This document shows, one piece after another, positions 16,527 through 24,417 of a DNA stretch of 64,000 bases (position 1 is its first letter; each line of letters begins with the position of its first letter). The position numbers were made by a program, and so were the translations under genes. Under the pieces are notes generated by a model. It was given only the letters and a program-made list of their open reading frames with translations, had not been told where the DNA came from and did not search any database. Location: assembly GCF_963664555.1 (NCBI RefSeq), contig NZ_OY761461.1, positions 2,294,001 through 2,358,000 of the forward strand. The letters run 5' to 3'. This stretch comes from Labilibaculum sp. Lineage in GTDB: Bacteria; Bacteroidota; Bacteroidia; Bacteroidales; Marinifilaceae.

Positions 16527-16937
16527 AAGAAAGAATCATTCATGATTAAATATTTCTTTCTTATCTCCTAATTCTATTTTTTACTACATTTCTATGTTTT
16601 GTGGCTGACTCGTAAGCCAATTGTACCAATAGCAGATAAAGAGAGAAACTGACGAGGCTTCATTGATACAGGTTAAGGTTTGGAGCCTTAAATGTATTAA
16701 AAAAAGAATTATTTCAGGATTTATGAAGTGGAATTATTTTAGTGTTGCAGTGAAGTACAACGTGTGTCAAGATGCTTATTTACAAGTGTCTGGGTGGGAT
16801 GCTATCTGTTTGATGTAAATACAATCGATTAAGCTATTTGGTGAAAATTGAATGCCAATGTTGTTTTTTTTATAACTTGCATATGTAGTTTGTATTAATT
16901 CAACCTTAATATTGAGCTGCAACGGACAAATAAAACC
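16527..16937. other. Intergenic stretch without recognised features
   Basis: The 411 bp between the TPR kinase and the acyl-CoA ligase show no credible ORF, strong hairpin or repeat. They presumably hold the ligase promoter. Confidence 0.5.
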
Positions 16938-18584
16938 ATGATGAAACAGTATAAAAGTTTAACTTTTCCTGCGCTTTTTTCGGAAACTGCAGCGAAATTC
17001 GGCAACTGTAATGCAATGGCCCTTGTTGGGCAAACTCCCTTTACTTATAACGAGGTTTATACAAATATTCAAGCCTTACTTGCATTTTTTGAGAAGTTGG
17101 GAATTAAACCGGGTGATAAAATTGCTCTGTTGAGCACGAACATGCCCAATTGGGGTATGGCCTACTATGCAACAACTTTTATGGGTGCAGTTGTTGTTCC
17201 AATGTTACCTGATTTTAGTCAGTTTGAGATTGAAAATATTTTAAGCCATTCTGAAGCAAAAGCTGTTTTTGTTTCGACAGGTTTGCGTTCTAAAATTAAA
17301 AACCTTAAAATTGAAACCTTACAATCGATTATTGCAATTGAAGATTTCAATTTAATTCATACAAATGAATCTTCACCGAAATTTGATCTTTCTGAAAAAC
17401 CAAAGCAGGATTATCAGGTTTGTGAGGATGATATGGCTGCAATTATTTATACGTCTGGAACAACAGGCAACTCTAAGGGTGTTATGTTGTCTCATAAAAA
17501 TATCTGCTCCAATGCTATTCTGTCAAAAACAATCCATCCTATAGATGAAACGGATCGTTTTCTTTCAATTTTACCTTTGTCGCACACCTATGAAAATACT
17601 TTGGGATATGTGATTCCGATGATTGCCGGTTCTTGTATCTATTATTTAGGAAAAGCTCCCGTGCCTTCATTATTATTGTCAGCATTTAAAGAAGTACGGC
17701 CAACCATCATGTTTTCGGTACCATTGATTATCGAGAAGATTTACAGGAGTAAAATTTTACCGTCGATTAATGGGAAAGCCGTTACCAAATATTTATATAA
17801 AATTCCGTTTTTCCGCAAGAAGCTGAATGCAATTGCCGGAAAAAAATTAATGGAAACCTTTGGTGGTAAATTAACCTTTTTTGGTATTGGCGGAGCTAAA
17901 TTGAATTCTAAGGTTGAACTATTTTTGCGTGAAGCAAAATTTCCCTATGCAATTGGTTATGGATTAACAGAAACAGCACCATTAATTGCAGGATGTGGTC
18001 CGGCAATTACTAAATTTCAATCTACAGGGCCTGCTTTAGTCGGAGTTGAGCTGAAAATCAATAATCCAGACCCTGTTACTCAAATTGGAGAAGTATGGGC
18101 AAAGGGTGATAATGTGATGATGGGTTACTATAAAGAGCCCGAAAAAACCAAGGAGGTTTTAACCGAAGATGGTTGGTTTAAAACCGGCGACTTGGCAAAA
18201 ATGGATAAAGACAATTATTTATATATCGAAGGTCGATTGAAAAATATGATTGTTGGATCAAGTGGAGAAAACATTTATCCGGAAGAAATAGAATCGGTAA
18301 TCAATAACTTTAAACATGTAATAGAGTCTGTAGTTATTGAGCAGAAAGGAAAATTGGTTGCAATGGTTCATTTTAATTATGAGGAATTGGAACAGCAATA
18401 TCAACATCTTAAAAAAGAGGTGGGGAATTATGTCGATGACACTGTTGATGAGTTAATGCAGGAATTACAGGTTTATGTGAATTCACGTGTAAATAAATTT
18501 TCGCAGGTTCAGTTAGTGATCGCCCAAATTGACCCATTTCAAAAAACGGCAACGCATAAAATAAAGCGGTTTCTATACCATTAG
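16938..18584 (+). CDS. Long-chain acyl-CoA ligase (AMP-forming)
   Basis: This 548-residue ANL-superfamily enzyme activates a carboxylate with ATP and CoA. The P-loop is IIYTSGTTGNSKGVMLSHKN. The A5 motif is GYGLTETAPL, and the hinge/adenosine-binding motif is GWFKTGDLA followed by EGRLKNMIVGSSGENIYPEEIE. The late catalytic Lys is probably in FQKTATHKIKRF near the C-terminus. Similarity to FadD-type medium/long-chain enzymes is likely, but chain length is not readable. It is monocistronic with a strong terminator. ATG 16941 is an equally possible start. Confidence 0.9.
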   Translation: MMKQYKSLTFPALFSETAAKFGNCNAMALVGQTPFTYNEVYTNIQALLAFFEKLGIKPGDKIALLSTNMPNWGMAYYATTFMGAVVVPMLPDFSQFEIENILSHSEAKAVFVSTGLRSKIKNLKIETLQSIIAIEDFNLIHTNESSPKFDLSEKPKQDYQVCEDDMAAIIYTSGTTGNSKGVMLSHKNICSNAILSKTIHPIDETDRFLSILPLSHTYENTLGYVIPMIAGSCIYYLGKAPVPSLLLSAFKEVRPTIMFSVPLIIEKIYRSKILPSINGKAVTKYLYKIPFFRKKLNAIAGKKLMETFGGKLTFFGIGGAKLNSKVELFLREAKFPYAIGYGLTETAPLIAGCGPAITKFQSTGPALVGVELKINNPDPVTQIGEVWAKGDNVMMGYYKEPEKTKEVLTEDGWFKTGDLAKMDKDNYLYIEGRLKNMIVGSSGENIYPEEIESVINNFKHVIESVVIEQKGKLVAMVHFNYEELEQQYQHLKKEVGNYVDDTVDELMQELQVYVNSRVNKFSQVQLVIAQIDPFQKTATHKIKRFLYH

Positions 18585-18604
18585 AAACAAAAAAGACTAA
18601 ACTT

Positions 18605-18643
18605 CACCCCAAATGTTATACCTAACATTTGGGGTGTTTTTTT
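18605..18643 (+). terminator. Intrinsic terminator after acyl-CoA ligase
   Basis: A perfect 14-bp stem (caccccaaatgtta 18605-18618, taacatttggggtg 18623-18636) with a 4-nt loop is followed by a run of T. It lies 20 bp after the stop. Confidence 0.93.
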
Positions 18644-18799
18644 ATAATCTGAAAATTTCTTGTTCTTTATGTTTTTAGACAGAAATAAGATCTTACTGTG
18701 TTTGTTATTTGTATGATAATCAGTGTTTAGTAGTGGGTGGTTTGCTTTGGTTTTTACATTCATAAAATAGATTGTTAGTATCTTGAATTAATATTGATA

Positions 18800-18985
18800 C
18801 ATTTGTTTCGCGATTTGGCAATATCATATCCCTTGATCTGATATTAAAGAGGGAATCCGGTTTGAGTCCGGAACTGTACCCGCAGCTGTAATCTCTATAC
18901 CAAACTCTGTTGCATGATGTCACTGTATCTTATGGAAGATATGGGAAGGCGCAACAAGAGGGAGAAAGTCAGAAAACCTGCCTAA
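18800..18985 (+). promoter_or_regulatory. Cobalamin riboswitch (AdoCbl type)
   Basis: The conserved core is clear. GGGAAtCCGG at 18851-18860 is followed by agTCCGGAActgtaCCCGC and AGCTGTAAT (to about 18892). A variable peripheral region with its own hairpin (tatctt...aagata) comes next. The B12 box agtcagaaaaCCTGCC is at 18967-18982. It sits upstream of the whole corrin operon and should switch it off when adenosylcobalamin is plentiful. The 5' boundary is approximate. I do not see a terminator right after it; control may act by sequestering the translation start. Confidence 0.93.
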
Positions 18986-19030
18986 AAGCAATTTTGTTTA
19001 ATCGACACTTTCGGGACTAAAAGTAAGATT

Positions 19031-19261
19031 ATGAAGAAAATTACTAAATCTATGCCTGCGGGGCATATTATGCTTGGTTCATTATTTCGGAACCAAATTT
19101 TCAAATTCAGATCAGTTACAGATGACTCTCTGTTCATCTCGTTTGTTGCTAAAGCAAACAGGTTGATGATCATATTAATTAAAGAAGCAAAGGCTGAAAA
19201 ACGTCATTTGCAAAATTTTAATTTTTGGAGTCAATTTCTATTCCCAATTAATACAATTTAA
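19031..19261 (+). CDS. Unrecognised 76-residue ORF between riboswitch and cobA
   Basis: This ORF begins 48 nt after the B12 box and reads MKKITKSMPAGHIMLGSLF..., basic, with a hydrophobic stretch SLFISFVAKANRLMIILI and no known motif. Its position makes it the first translatable frame behind the riboswitch, so it could be a leader ORF or a short protein. It could equally be chance coding in a 370-nt untranslated leader. There is no strong ribosome-binding site. I do not recognise it. Confidence 0.3.
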   Translation: MKKITKSMPAGHIMLGSLFRNQIFKFRSVTDDSLFISFVAKANRLMIILIKEAKAEKRHLQNFNFWSQFLFPINTI

Positions 19262-19351
19262 TAATTCAGCTTGTTTTTCACAACAGGTTAGAATTGATGT
19301 GCTCATAATTAAAGGCAAACATAGGTTTGAATCCTTTAAAATCAATATAAT

Positions 19352-20125
19352 ATGATACGCGAAAGAGGTAAAGTAAGCATTGTTGGAGCTGGGCCAGGTG
19401 ATCCGGAATTAATTACACTGAAGGCAATCAGAGCCATTGAAAATGCAGAAGTTGTTTTATACGATTATTTGGTAAACAAGGAATTGCTAGGATATTGCAA
19501 ACCTGATTGTCAGATTGTTTACGTTGGTAAAAAGAACAAACAACACACCTATCCTCAGGAGGAAATTAATAAAATGCTGATTGAGTTTGGCTTATCGGGA
19601 AAAAAAATTGCTCGTTTAAAAGGTGGCGACCCATTTGTTTTCGGACGGGGAGCTGAAGAAATACTTGGTTTGCAGGAGCATGATATTGAATTTGAGGTGA
19701 TTCCGGGAATTACAGCTGGGGTTGCGGTTCCCGGAGCAGCAGGTATTCCCGTTACATTGAGAAATGTGGCTTCTTCAGTAGCTTTTTTCACAGGACATCA
19801 GTGCGAAAATCACAAAACAGAAATTCAGTGGGATAAGATTGCTGTGGGTATTGATACTCTGGTTTTCTATATGGGGGTGACTCAGGCTCCACGAATTGTT
19901 CGTAATCTGATGGCAAATGGCAGGAAACCGGAAACACCGGTTGCAATGATTCGTTGGGGAACTTTGCCGGAACAGGAAGTAATGAAAGGAACTTTAGAAA
20001 ATATTGTGGCAAAGATGGAACAGCACGACTTTAAGCCACCGGCAATTTTTATTGTTGGGGAGGTAGTTGCTTATTCAGAACAATTATCACCATTGATTAA
20101 TCAAATGGCCAAAACAGAAATTTGA
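19352..20125 (+). CDS. cobA: Uroporphyrinogen-III C-methyltransferase
   Basis: This SUMT enzyme puts two methyl groups from SAM on uroporphyrinogen III to make precorrin-2, the branch point for corrin and sirohaem. The family signatures are GAGPGDPELITLKA near the N-terminus, LKGGDPFVFGRG, EVIPGITAGVAVPGAAGIPVT and PVAMIRWGT. At 257 residues it is a stand-alone SUMT without the CysG dehydrogenase/ferrochelatase domain, so precorrin-2 oxidation to sirohydrochlorin must be done by a gene elsewhere. It is first of the recognised biosynthetic genes behind the riboswitch, with cbiX 5 bp after the stop. Confidence 0.95.
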   Translation: MIRERGKVSIVGAGPGDPELITLKAIRAIENAEVVLYDYLVNKELLGYCKPDCQIVYVGKKNKQHTYPQEEINKMLIEFGLSGKKIARLKGGDPFVFGRGAEEILGLQEHDIEFEVIPGITAGVAVPGAAGIPVTLRNVASSVAFFTGHQCENHKTEIQWDKIAVGIDTLVFYMGVTQAPRIVRNLMANGRKPETPVAMIRWGTLPEQEVMKGTLENIVAKMEQHDFKPPAIFIVGEVVAYSEQLSPLINQMAKTEI

Positions 20126-20130
20126 TAGCT

Positions 20131-21003
20131 ATGAACAGAAAAGGAATTTTATTATGTGGGCATGGAACCCGCAAAGAAAGGGGCGCGAAAGCATTTCAAG
20201 AGTTTGCGGAGCGATTTGCATCTCAAACTACGCATTATGAGGTTGAATTTGGATTTTTGGAGCTTTCGGAGCCGGATTTTGAAACAGGAGTAAAACGATT
20301 GGTTGAAAAAGGTGTGACAGAGATTATTGCTGTTCCAGTATTTCTTTTTACCGGAGTACATATGGAAAGAGATATTCCTTACGCTCTAAAAAGCTTTCAG
20401 GAAAAATATAAGGTGAAAATTCAGTTGGCCAATTACATCGGAACATGCAATGAAATGGTTGAGTATGGAGTGCAGCTAATAAATGAAACTCTTGAAGCTA
20501 AGGATTGGAAGAGCGACGAGACTGCATTCCTTGGATTAGGTATTGGAGCTTCCAAAGCTGAGGCTAATGGAGATTTGGCGAAAATGACCCGATTAATTCA
20601 GGAAAAATACAAGTATCCATTTGCCATTAATGCTTACACAAGCAGCATGACTTATCCGGCATTGCCTGTGGTATTGGATTGGTTGAAGGTTTTGCCGTTC
20701 AAAAATATTATGATGTTACCATTTGTATTCTTTCCAGGAGTTTATATGGATAAAGCATACGAGATAATGGAACATTTTGCAAAAGAAAACCCGGATAAGA
20801 ACATCGAAATTGCACCTCTGTTAGGTGATGCAAATGGATTGTTTGAGGTATTAAATGCAAGATTACAGGAAGTGTTGGATGGAAAAGTTGATCTAATAAT
20901 GAGTACTGATTTAACTGGAGTAGAACCACATCATCATCACGGACACGATCACGGGCATTGTCACGGACAAAGTCATGATCAAGGACATCATCATCATCAT
21001 TAA
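20131..21003 (+). CDS. cbiX: Sirohydrochlorin cobaltochelatase, CbiX type with His-rich tail
   Basis: The enzyme inserts cobalt into sirohydrochlorin, the early-cobalt route. The N-terminal half has the CbiX-like LLCGHGTRKERG and PVFLFTGVHMERDIP. The second half repeats the pattern with MLPFVFFPGVYMDKAYEIM and PLLGDANGL, giving the two-lobed long form. The last 24 residues (267-290) hold 14 His, a tail seen in long CbiX proteins and probably a metal store. The frame also allows a TTG at 20122, which overlaps cobA. The ATG at 20131 gives the natural MNRKGILLCGHG start. The alternative name CbiK applies to another chelatase family. Confidence 0.87.
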   Translation: MNRKGILLCGHGTRKERGAKAFQEFAERFASQTTHYEVEFGFLELSEPDFETGVKRLVEKGVTEIIAVPVFLFTGVHMERDIPYALKSFQEKYKVKIQLANYIGTCNEMVEYGVQLINETLEAKDWKSDETAFLGLGIGASKAEANGDLAKMTRLIQEKYKYPFAINAYTSSMTYPALPVVLDWLKVLPFKNIMMLPFVFFPGVYMDKAYEIMEHFAKENPDKNIEIAPLLGDANGLFEVLNARLQEVLDGKVDLIMSTDLTGVEPHHHHGHDHGHCHGQSHDQGHHHHH

Positions 21004-21024
21004 TTCTAATACGAGATAAAAGAT

Positions 21025-21729
21025 ATGAGCGGAAAAGTGTTTGGAGTGGCCTTAGGCCCTGGAGATCCTGAGTTAATTACGGTGAAAGCTTTGAACTGTT
21101 TGAAGAAATCAGAGAAGATTTACTATCCGGCAACGCAATCATCAAAAGGAAATCAGGATAGTTTTTCATTGGTGATTTTGAAACAACTGGGTGTAGAAGA
21201 GAACAAGTTTGTTCCGATTACAGTGCCGATGAGCAAGGATCGATCGGCGGCAGAAAAAGCATATGCAGATTTGTTTCTGAAAGTGCAGAAGGATGTTGGA
21301 GAGGGCAAACAGGTAGTAGTGGTGAGCGAAGGAGATATTTCATTTTTCAGTACTTTTTCCTATTTACTTGAAGATTTCAGGAAGAATAGTGTCGATTTTG
21401 AGATGATTCCGGGAGTTCCGGCTTTTATTTTGGGAGGATCAGCAGGAAAACTGGCATTGGCAACTCAGAACGATAAATTATTAATAGCTCCAGACATAGA
21501 GGATGAAGAGGAACTGAAATCTCTGCTGGAGCAGAACCAAACTGTCGTTTTGATGAAGTTATCAATGGTTCGTGATTGGATTAAAGTATTCATTCAAAAT
21601 AGTGATCTGAAGTTCTTTTACGGTGAATATTTAGGAACTCAAAAGCAGTTTACCTGCACCGATATGGAAAGTTTGAAGGACAGGAAAATTCCATACTTCG
21701 CCATTTTAATTTTTTACGGAAATAAATAA
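21025..21729 (+). CDS. cbiL: Cobalt-factor II C20-methyltransferase
   Basis: This 234-residue SAM-dependent tetrapyrrole methylase is of the CbiL/CobI type and adds the C20 methyl to cobalt-factor II. The N-terminal loop is GVALGPGDPELITVKALN, followed by VVVSEGDISFFSTFSYL and EMIPGVPAFILGGSAG. VVLMKLSMVRDWI is a CbiL-type segment. It lies 21 bp after cbiX and 6 bp before the next gene. In an early-cobalt pathway it is expected to use the cobalt-containing substrate. Confidence 0.9.
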   Translation: MSGKVFGVALGPGDPELITVKALNCLKKSEKIYYPATQSSKGNQDSFSLVILKQLGVEENKFVPITVPMSKDRSAAEKAYADLFLKVQKDVGEGKQVVVVSEGDISFFSTFSYLLEDFRKNSVDFEMIPGVPAFILGGSAGKLALATQNDKLLIAPDIEDEEELKSLLEQNQTVVLMKLSMVRDWIKVFIQNSDLKFFYGEYLGTQKQFTCTDMESLKDRKIPYFAILIFYGNK

Positions 21730-21735
21730 TATATC

Positions 21736-23139
21736 ATGCCAAATAGATTAGGAAAAATAACCGTTGCAGGCCTTGGACCAGGAAGTCCGGATCTGTTTTT
21801 AAATCCGGCAATAGATGCAATAAGAGAAGCCGATGTGGTGATCGGATACAAATATTATTTCCAGTTCATAGAATCATTTCTGAAAAAAGGAACAGAATGT
21901 ATGGATACGGGAATGCGTCAGGAAGTGCAGCGCGCCGAAAAGGCATTTGAATTGGCTGAAACAGGGAAAGATGTTGTTGTGATCAGCTCTGGCGATGCCG
22001 GCATTTACGGAATGGCATCGCTTGTTTTCGAAATGGCTGAGAAAACACAATCGAAAGTAGAGCTAAAAGTCATACCCGGGATTTCTGCTTTTCAGGCTGC
22101 TGCGGCAAAATTGGGAGCTCCACTTAGTCACGATTTGGTGATACTTTCCTTGTCGGATTTACTGACCAATTATGCTTTGATCGAGAAGAGAATAAAGGCA
22201 GCTGCGATGGGCGATTTCGTAACTGCAATTTACAATCCGAAAAGCAATAAAAGATATTGGCAATTGTATCGTTTACGGGAACTGTTTTTGGAAGAACGAG
22301 AAGAAACAACACCAGTTGCCATTGTGCGCCAGGTGGCTCGTGCCGAAGAACAAATTACTTTGACAAACCTACGCGATTTTGATCCTGAAATGGTAGACAT
22401 GTTTTCGCTGGTGATTGTTGGGAATTCGCAAAGCTATATTTCAGGTGATCGGTTTATTACACCACGTGGATACTACAGTAAAGAAGAACAGGAGGGAAGA
22501 CCGGGTCCTTTGATTATGCAGGAAAGCTTTCGAACAATTGCTGCAGAATTGAAAGAAATGGATTTACCCTTGGAAACGAAATGGATTCTTTTGCATTGCA
22601 TTCATACTTCGGCAGACTTTGAATTGGCTGAGATTTTAAAAGTACAGAACGATGCAACTCCAAAATTGAATGAATACCTCCAAAAAGGAGGTGTAATCAT
22701 TACTGATGTTACTATGGTTCAGTCGGGAATTCGCAAAAAAGCCTGCGAGAGAATGGGCGTTGAGATCAAATGTTATTTGCACGATCCCCGCACCATGGAA
22801 TTGTCCGTAAAACATGGTATCACCCGCACTCAGGCGGGAATTCGTTTGGCAGTAGAGGAGCATCCCGACGCTTTGTATGTATTTGGAAATGCGCCAACAG
22901 CATTGATTGAATTAACTGACTTAATGAGAAGTAAAAACATTCAGCCAGCCGGGATCATAGCGGCTCCGGTTGGATTTGTGAATGTAAAAGAATCAAAACA
23001 CAGAGTGAAGAGTTTTACAGATTTACCCGCTGTTATTATTGAAGGACGAAAAGGTGGTTCTACCTTAGCTGCAACCATTGTGAATGCCATTTTAAGCTTG
23101 GAAGATGCTTACGATTTAAAACCCGGAAGAGATGTTTAA
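21736..23139 (+). CDS. CbiH-CbiC fusion: C17-methyltransferase and precorrin-8 methylmutase
   Basis: This 467-residue bifunctional enzyme has two parts. Residues 1 to ~245 are the ring-contracting C17-methyltransferase (CbiH/CobJ): TVAGLGPGSPDLFLNPA, VVVISSGDAGIYGMA, KVIPGISAFQAAAAKLGAPLSHD and AIYNPKSNKR. Residues ~255-467 are the CbiC/CobH methylmutase that moves the C11 methyl to C12. The CbiC part shows IHTSADF, GGVIITDVTMVQSGI, YVFGNAPTALIEL and AAPVGFVNVKESK. The two activities are not consecutive in the pathway. The stop overlaps the cbiE-T start by 8 bp. Confidence 0.93.
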   Translation: MPNRLGKITVAGLGPGSPDLFLNPAIDAIREADVVIGYKYYFQFIESFLKKGTECMDTGMRQEVQRAEKAFELAETGKDVVVISSGDAGIYGMASLVFEMAEKTQSKVELKVIPGISAFQAAAAKLGAPLSHDLVILSLSDLLTNYALIEKRIKAAAMGDFVTAIYNPKSNKRYWQLYRLRELFLEEREETTPVAIVRQVARAEEQITLTNLRDFDPEMVDMFSLVIVGNSQSYISGDRFITPRGYYSKEEQEGRPGPLIMQESFRTIAAELKEMDLPLETKWILLHCIHTSADFELAEILKVQNDATPKLNEYLQKGGVIITDVTMVQSGIRKKACERMGVEIKCYLHDPRTMELSVKHGITRTQAGIRLAVEEHPDALYVFGNAPTALIELTDLMRSKNIQPAGIIAAPVGFVNVKESKHRVKSFTDLPAVIIEGRKGGSTLAATIVNAILSLEDAYDLKPGRDV

Positions 23140-24322
23140 TTTTTACATCATTGGCATACCAGACCGAATGGAAGTAAGTCTATCTGATGAGGTGAAGGAG
23201 GTGCTGCAAAATCATCACTATTTCTCGGGAGGAAAGCGCCACAGAAATTTGGTTGCTTCTTATTTGCCTGAAAATGCCAAATGGATTGATGTTGTTATTC
23301 CATTGGAGGGAACCTTTCTTGTTTACGAGCAGATAGATGAACCCATTGTTGTGATTGCATCCGGAGATCCATTATTTTTTGGTATCGGTAACACGATCAA
23401 GTGCCGTTTTCCGGATGCAAAAATAAAGGTTTACCCTTATTTCAACAGTTTACAGTTGCTGGCACATGAGTTTCAATTGGCTTATGGCGAAATGACAATT
23501 TGCACCCTGACCGGAAGAAATTGGGTGAATTTGGATCAGGAGTTGATTCGCGGTAAAAAATGCATTGGTGTTCTTACCGATAAGAGAAAAACACCGGCCA
23601 CAATTGCAGCAAGAATGCTGGATGCCGGTTTCGACAATTACAAGGTGATTGTAGGTTCAAAACTGGGAGGAGAAGAACAATATTGTACAGAAATTTCATT
23701 GCATGAGGTTGTTGGTAAGGACTTTGCTCATCCAAATTGTTTGATTCTAATTCAGGAGAGGGAGATCAAACGGACATTGGGCATTCACGAGGCTGATTTT
23801 CACATTCTGGAAGGCAGGCCAAAGATGATAACCAAGCGAAGCATCCGATTGAATTCCATTTCATTTTTGGAATTGAATAATGCAAAACACCTTTGGGATG
23901 TAGGATATTGCACGGGTTCGGTTTCTATTGAAGCCAAGCAGTTTGCCCCGCATTTGCAGGTGACTGCTTTTGAACGCAGAGAAGAATCGAAAGAGCTTTT
24001 GAAGCTGAATCAACGAAAATTTTGCGTGCCTGGAATAGATGGCATTCACGGTGATTTTTTCAATATTGATTTGTCTGCAATTCAAAGTCCGGATCGGATC
24101 TTTATTGGCGGGCACGGAGGTAAATTAAACGAAATGATGAATCGGTTGTGTGCTGTTTTGCACGATGATGGGATCATTGTTTTTAATGCGGTTAGCGAAG
24201 CAACCAAGCAGGATTTTCTGAAGGCAGCAAAAGAGCTTCAAATGGAGATTACCGATCAGATGATTATACAGCAGGATGATCACAACCCGATTGTAATATT
24301 TCAGGCTAAAAAAAGGAATTAA
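23132..24322 (+). CDS. CbiE-CbiT fusion: C5/C15-methyltransferase with decarboxylation
   Basis: This 396-residue fusion is equivalent to CobL. The N-terminal ~205 residues are CbiE (VVIASGDPLFFGIGNTIKCRF, then SLQLLAHEFQLAYGEM), which methylates C5. The C-terminal ~185 residues are CbiT with a Rossmann SAM site. The usual GAGTGS appears here as GYCTGSVSIEA, followed by VTAFERREE and FIGGHGGKLNEMM. CbiT methylates C15 and decarboxylates the C12 acetate. The start overlaps the upstream gene by 8 bp. About 95 bp of repeat-like sequence (cacaaagg motifs) separates it from the next gene. Confidence 0.9.
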   Translation: MFNFYIIGIPDRMEVSLSDEVKEVLQNHHYFSGGKRHRNLVASYLPENAKWIDVVIPLEGTFLVYEQIDEPIVVIASGDPLFFGIGNTIKCRFPDAKIKVYPYFNSLQLLAHEFQLAYGEMTICTLTGRNWVNLDQELIRGKKCIGVLTDKRKTPATIAARMLDAGFDNYKVIVGSKLGGEEQYCTEISLHEVVGKDFAHPNCLILIQEREIKRTLGIHEADFHILEGRPKMITKRSIRLNSISFLELNNAKHLWDVGYCTGSVSIEAKQFAPHLQVTAFERREESKELLKLNQRKFCVPGIDGIHGDFFNIDLSAIQSPDRIFIGGHGGKLNEMMNRLCAVLHDDGIIVFNAVSEATKQDFLKAAKELQMEITDQMIIQQDDHNPIVIFQAKKRN

Positions 24323-24417
24323 CCACAAAGGAAAACGAAGGATAGCACGAAGTAACACAAAGAAAATAATTAAGAAAAAGCTATTGGCGACAGGCTAATA
24401 GCTAAAAGAAAAAATAC

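Noticed and set aside
20122..20130. TTG start for cbiX overlapping cobA
   Set aside because: The ATG at 20131 begins at the natural GILLCGHG start of the family and avoids an unneeded alternative codon.
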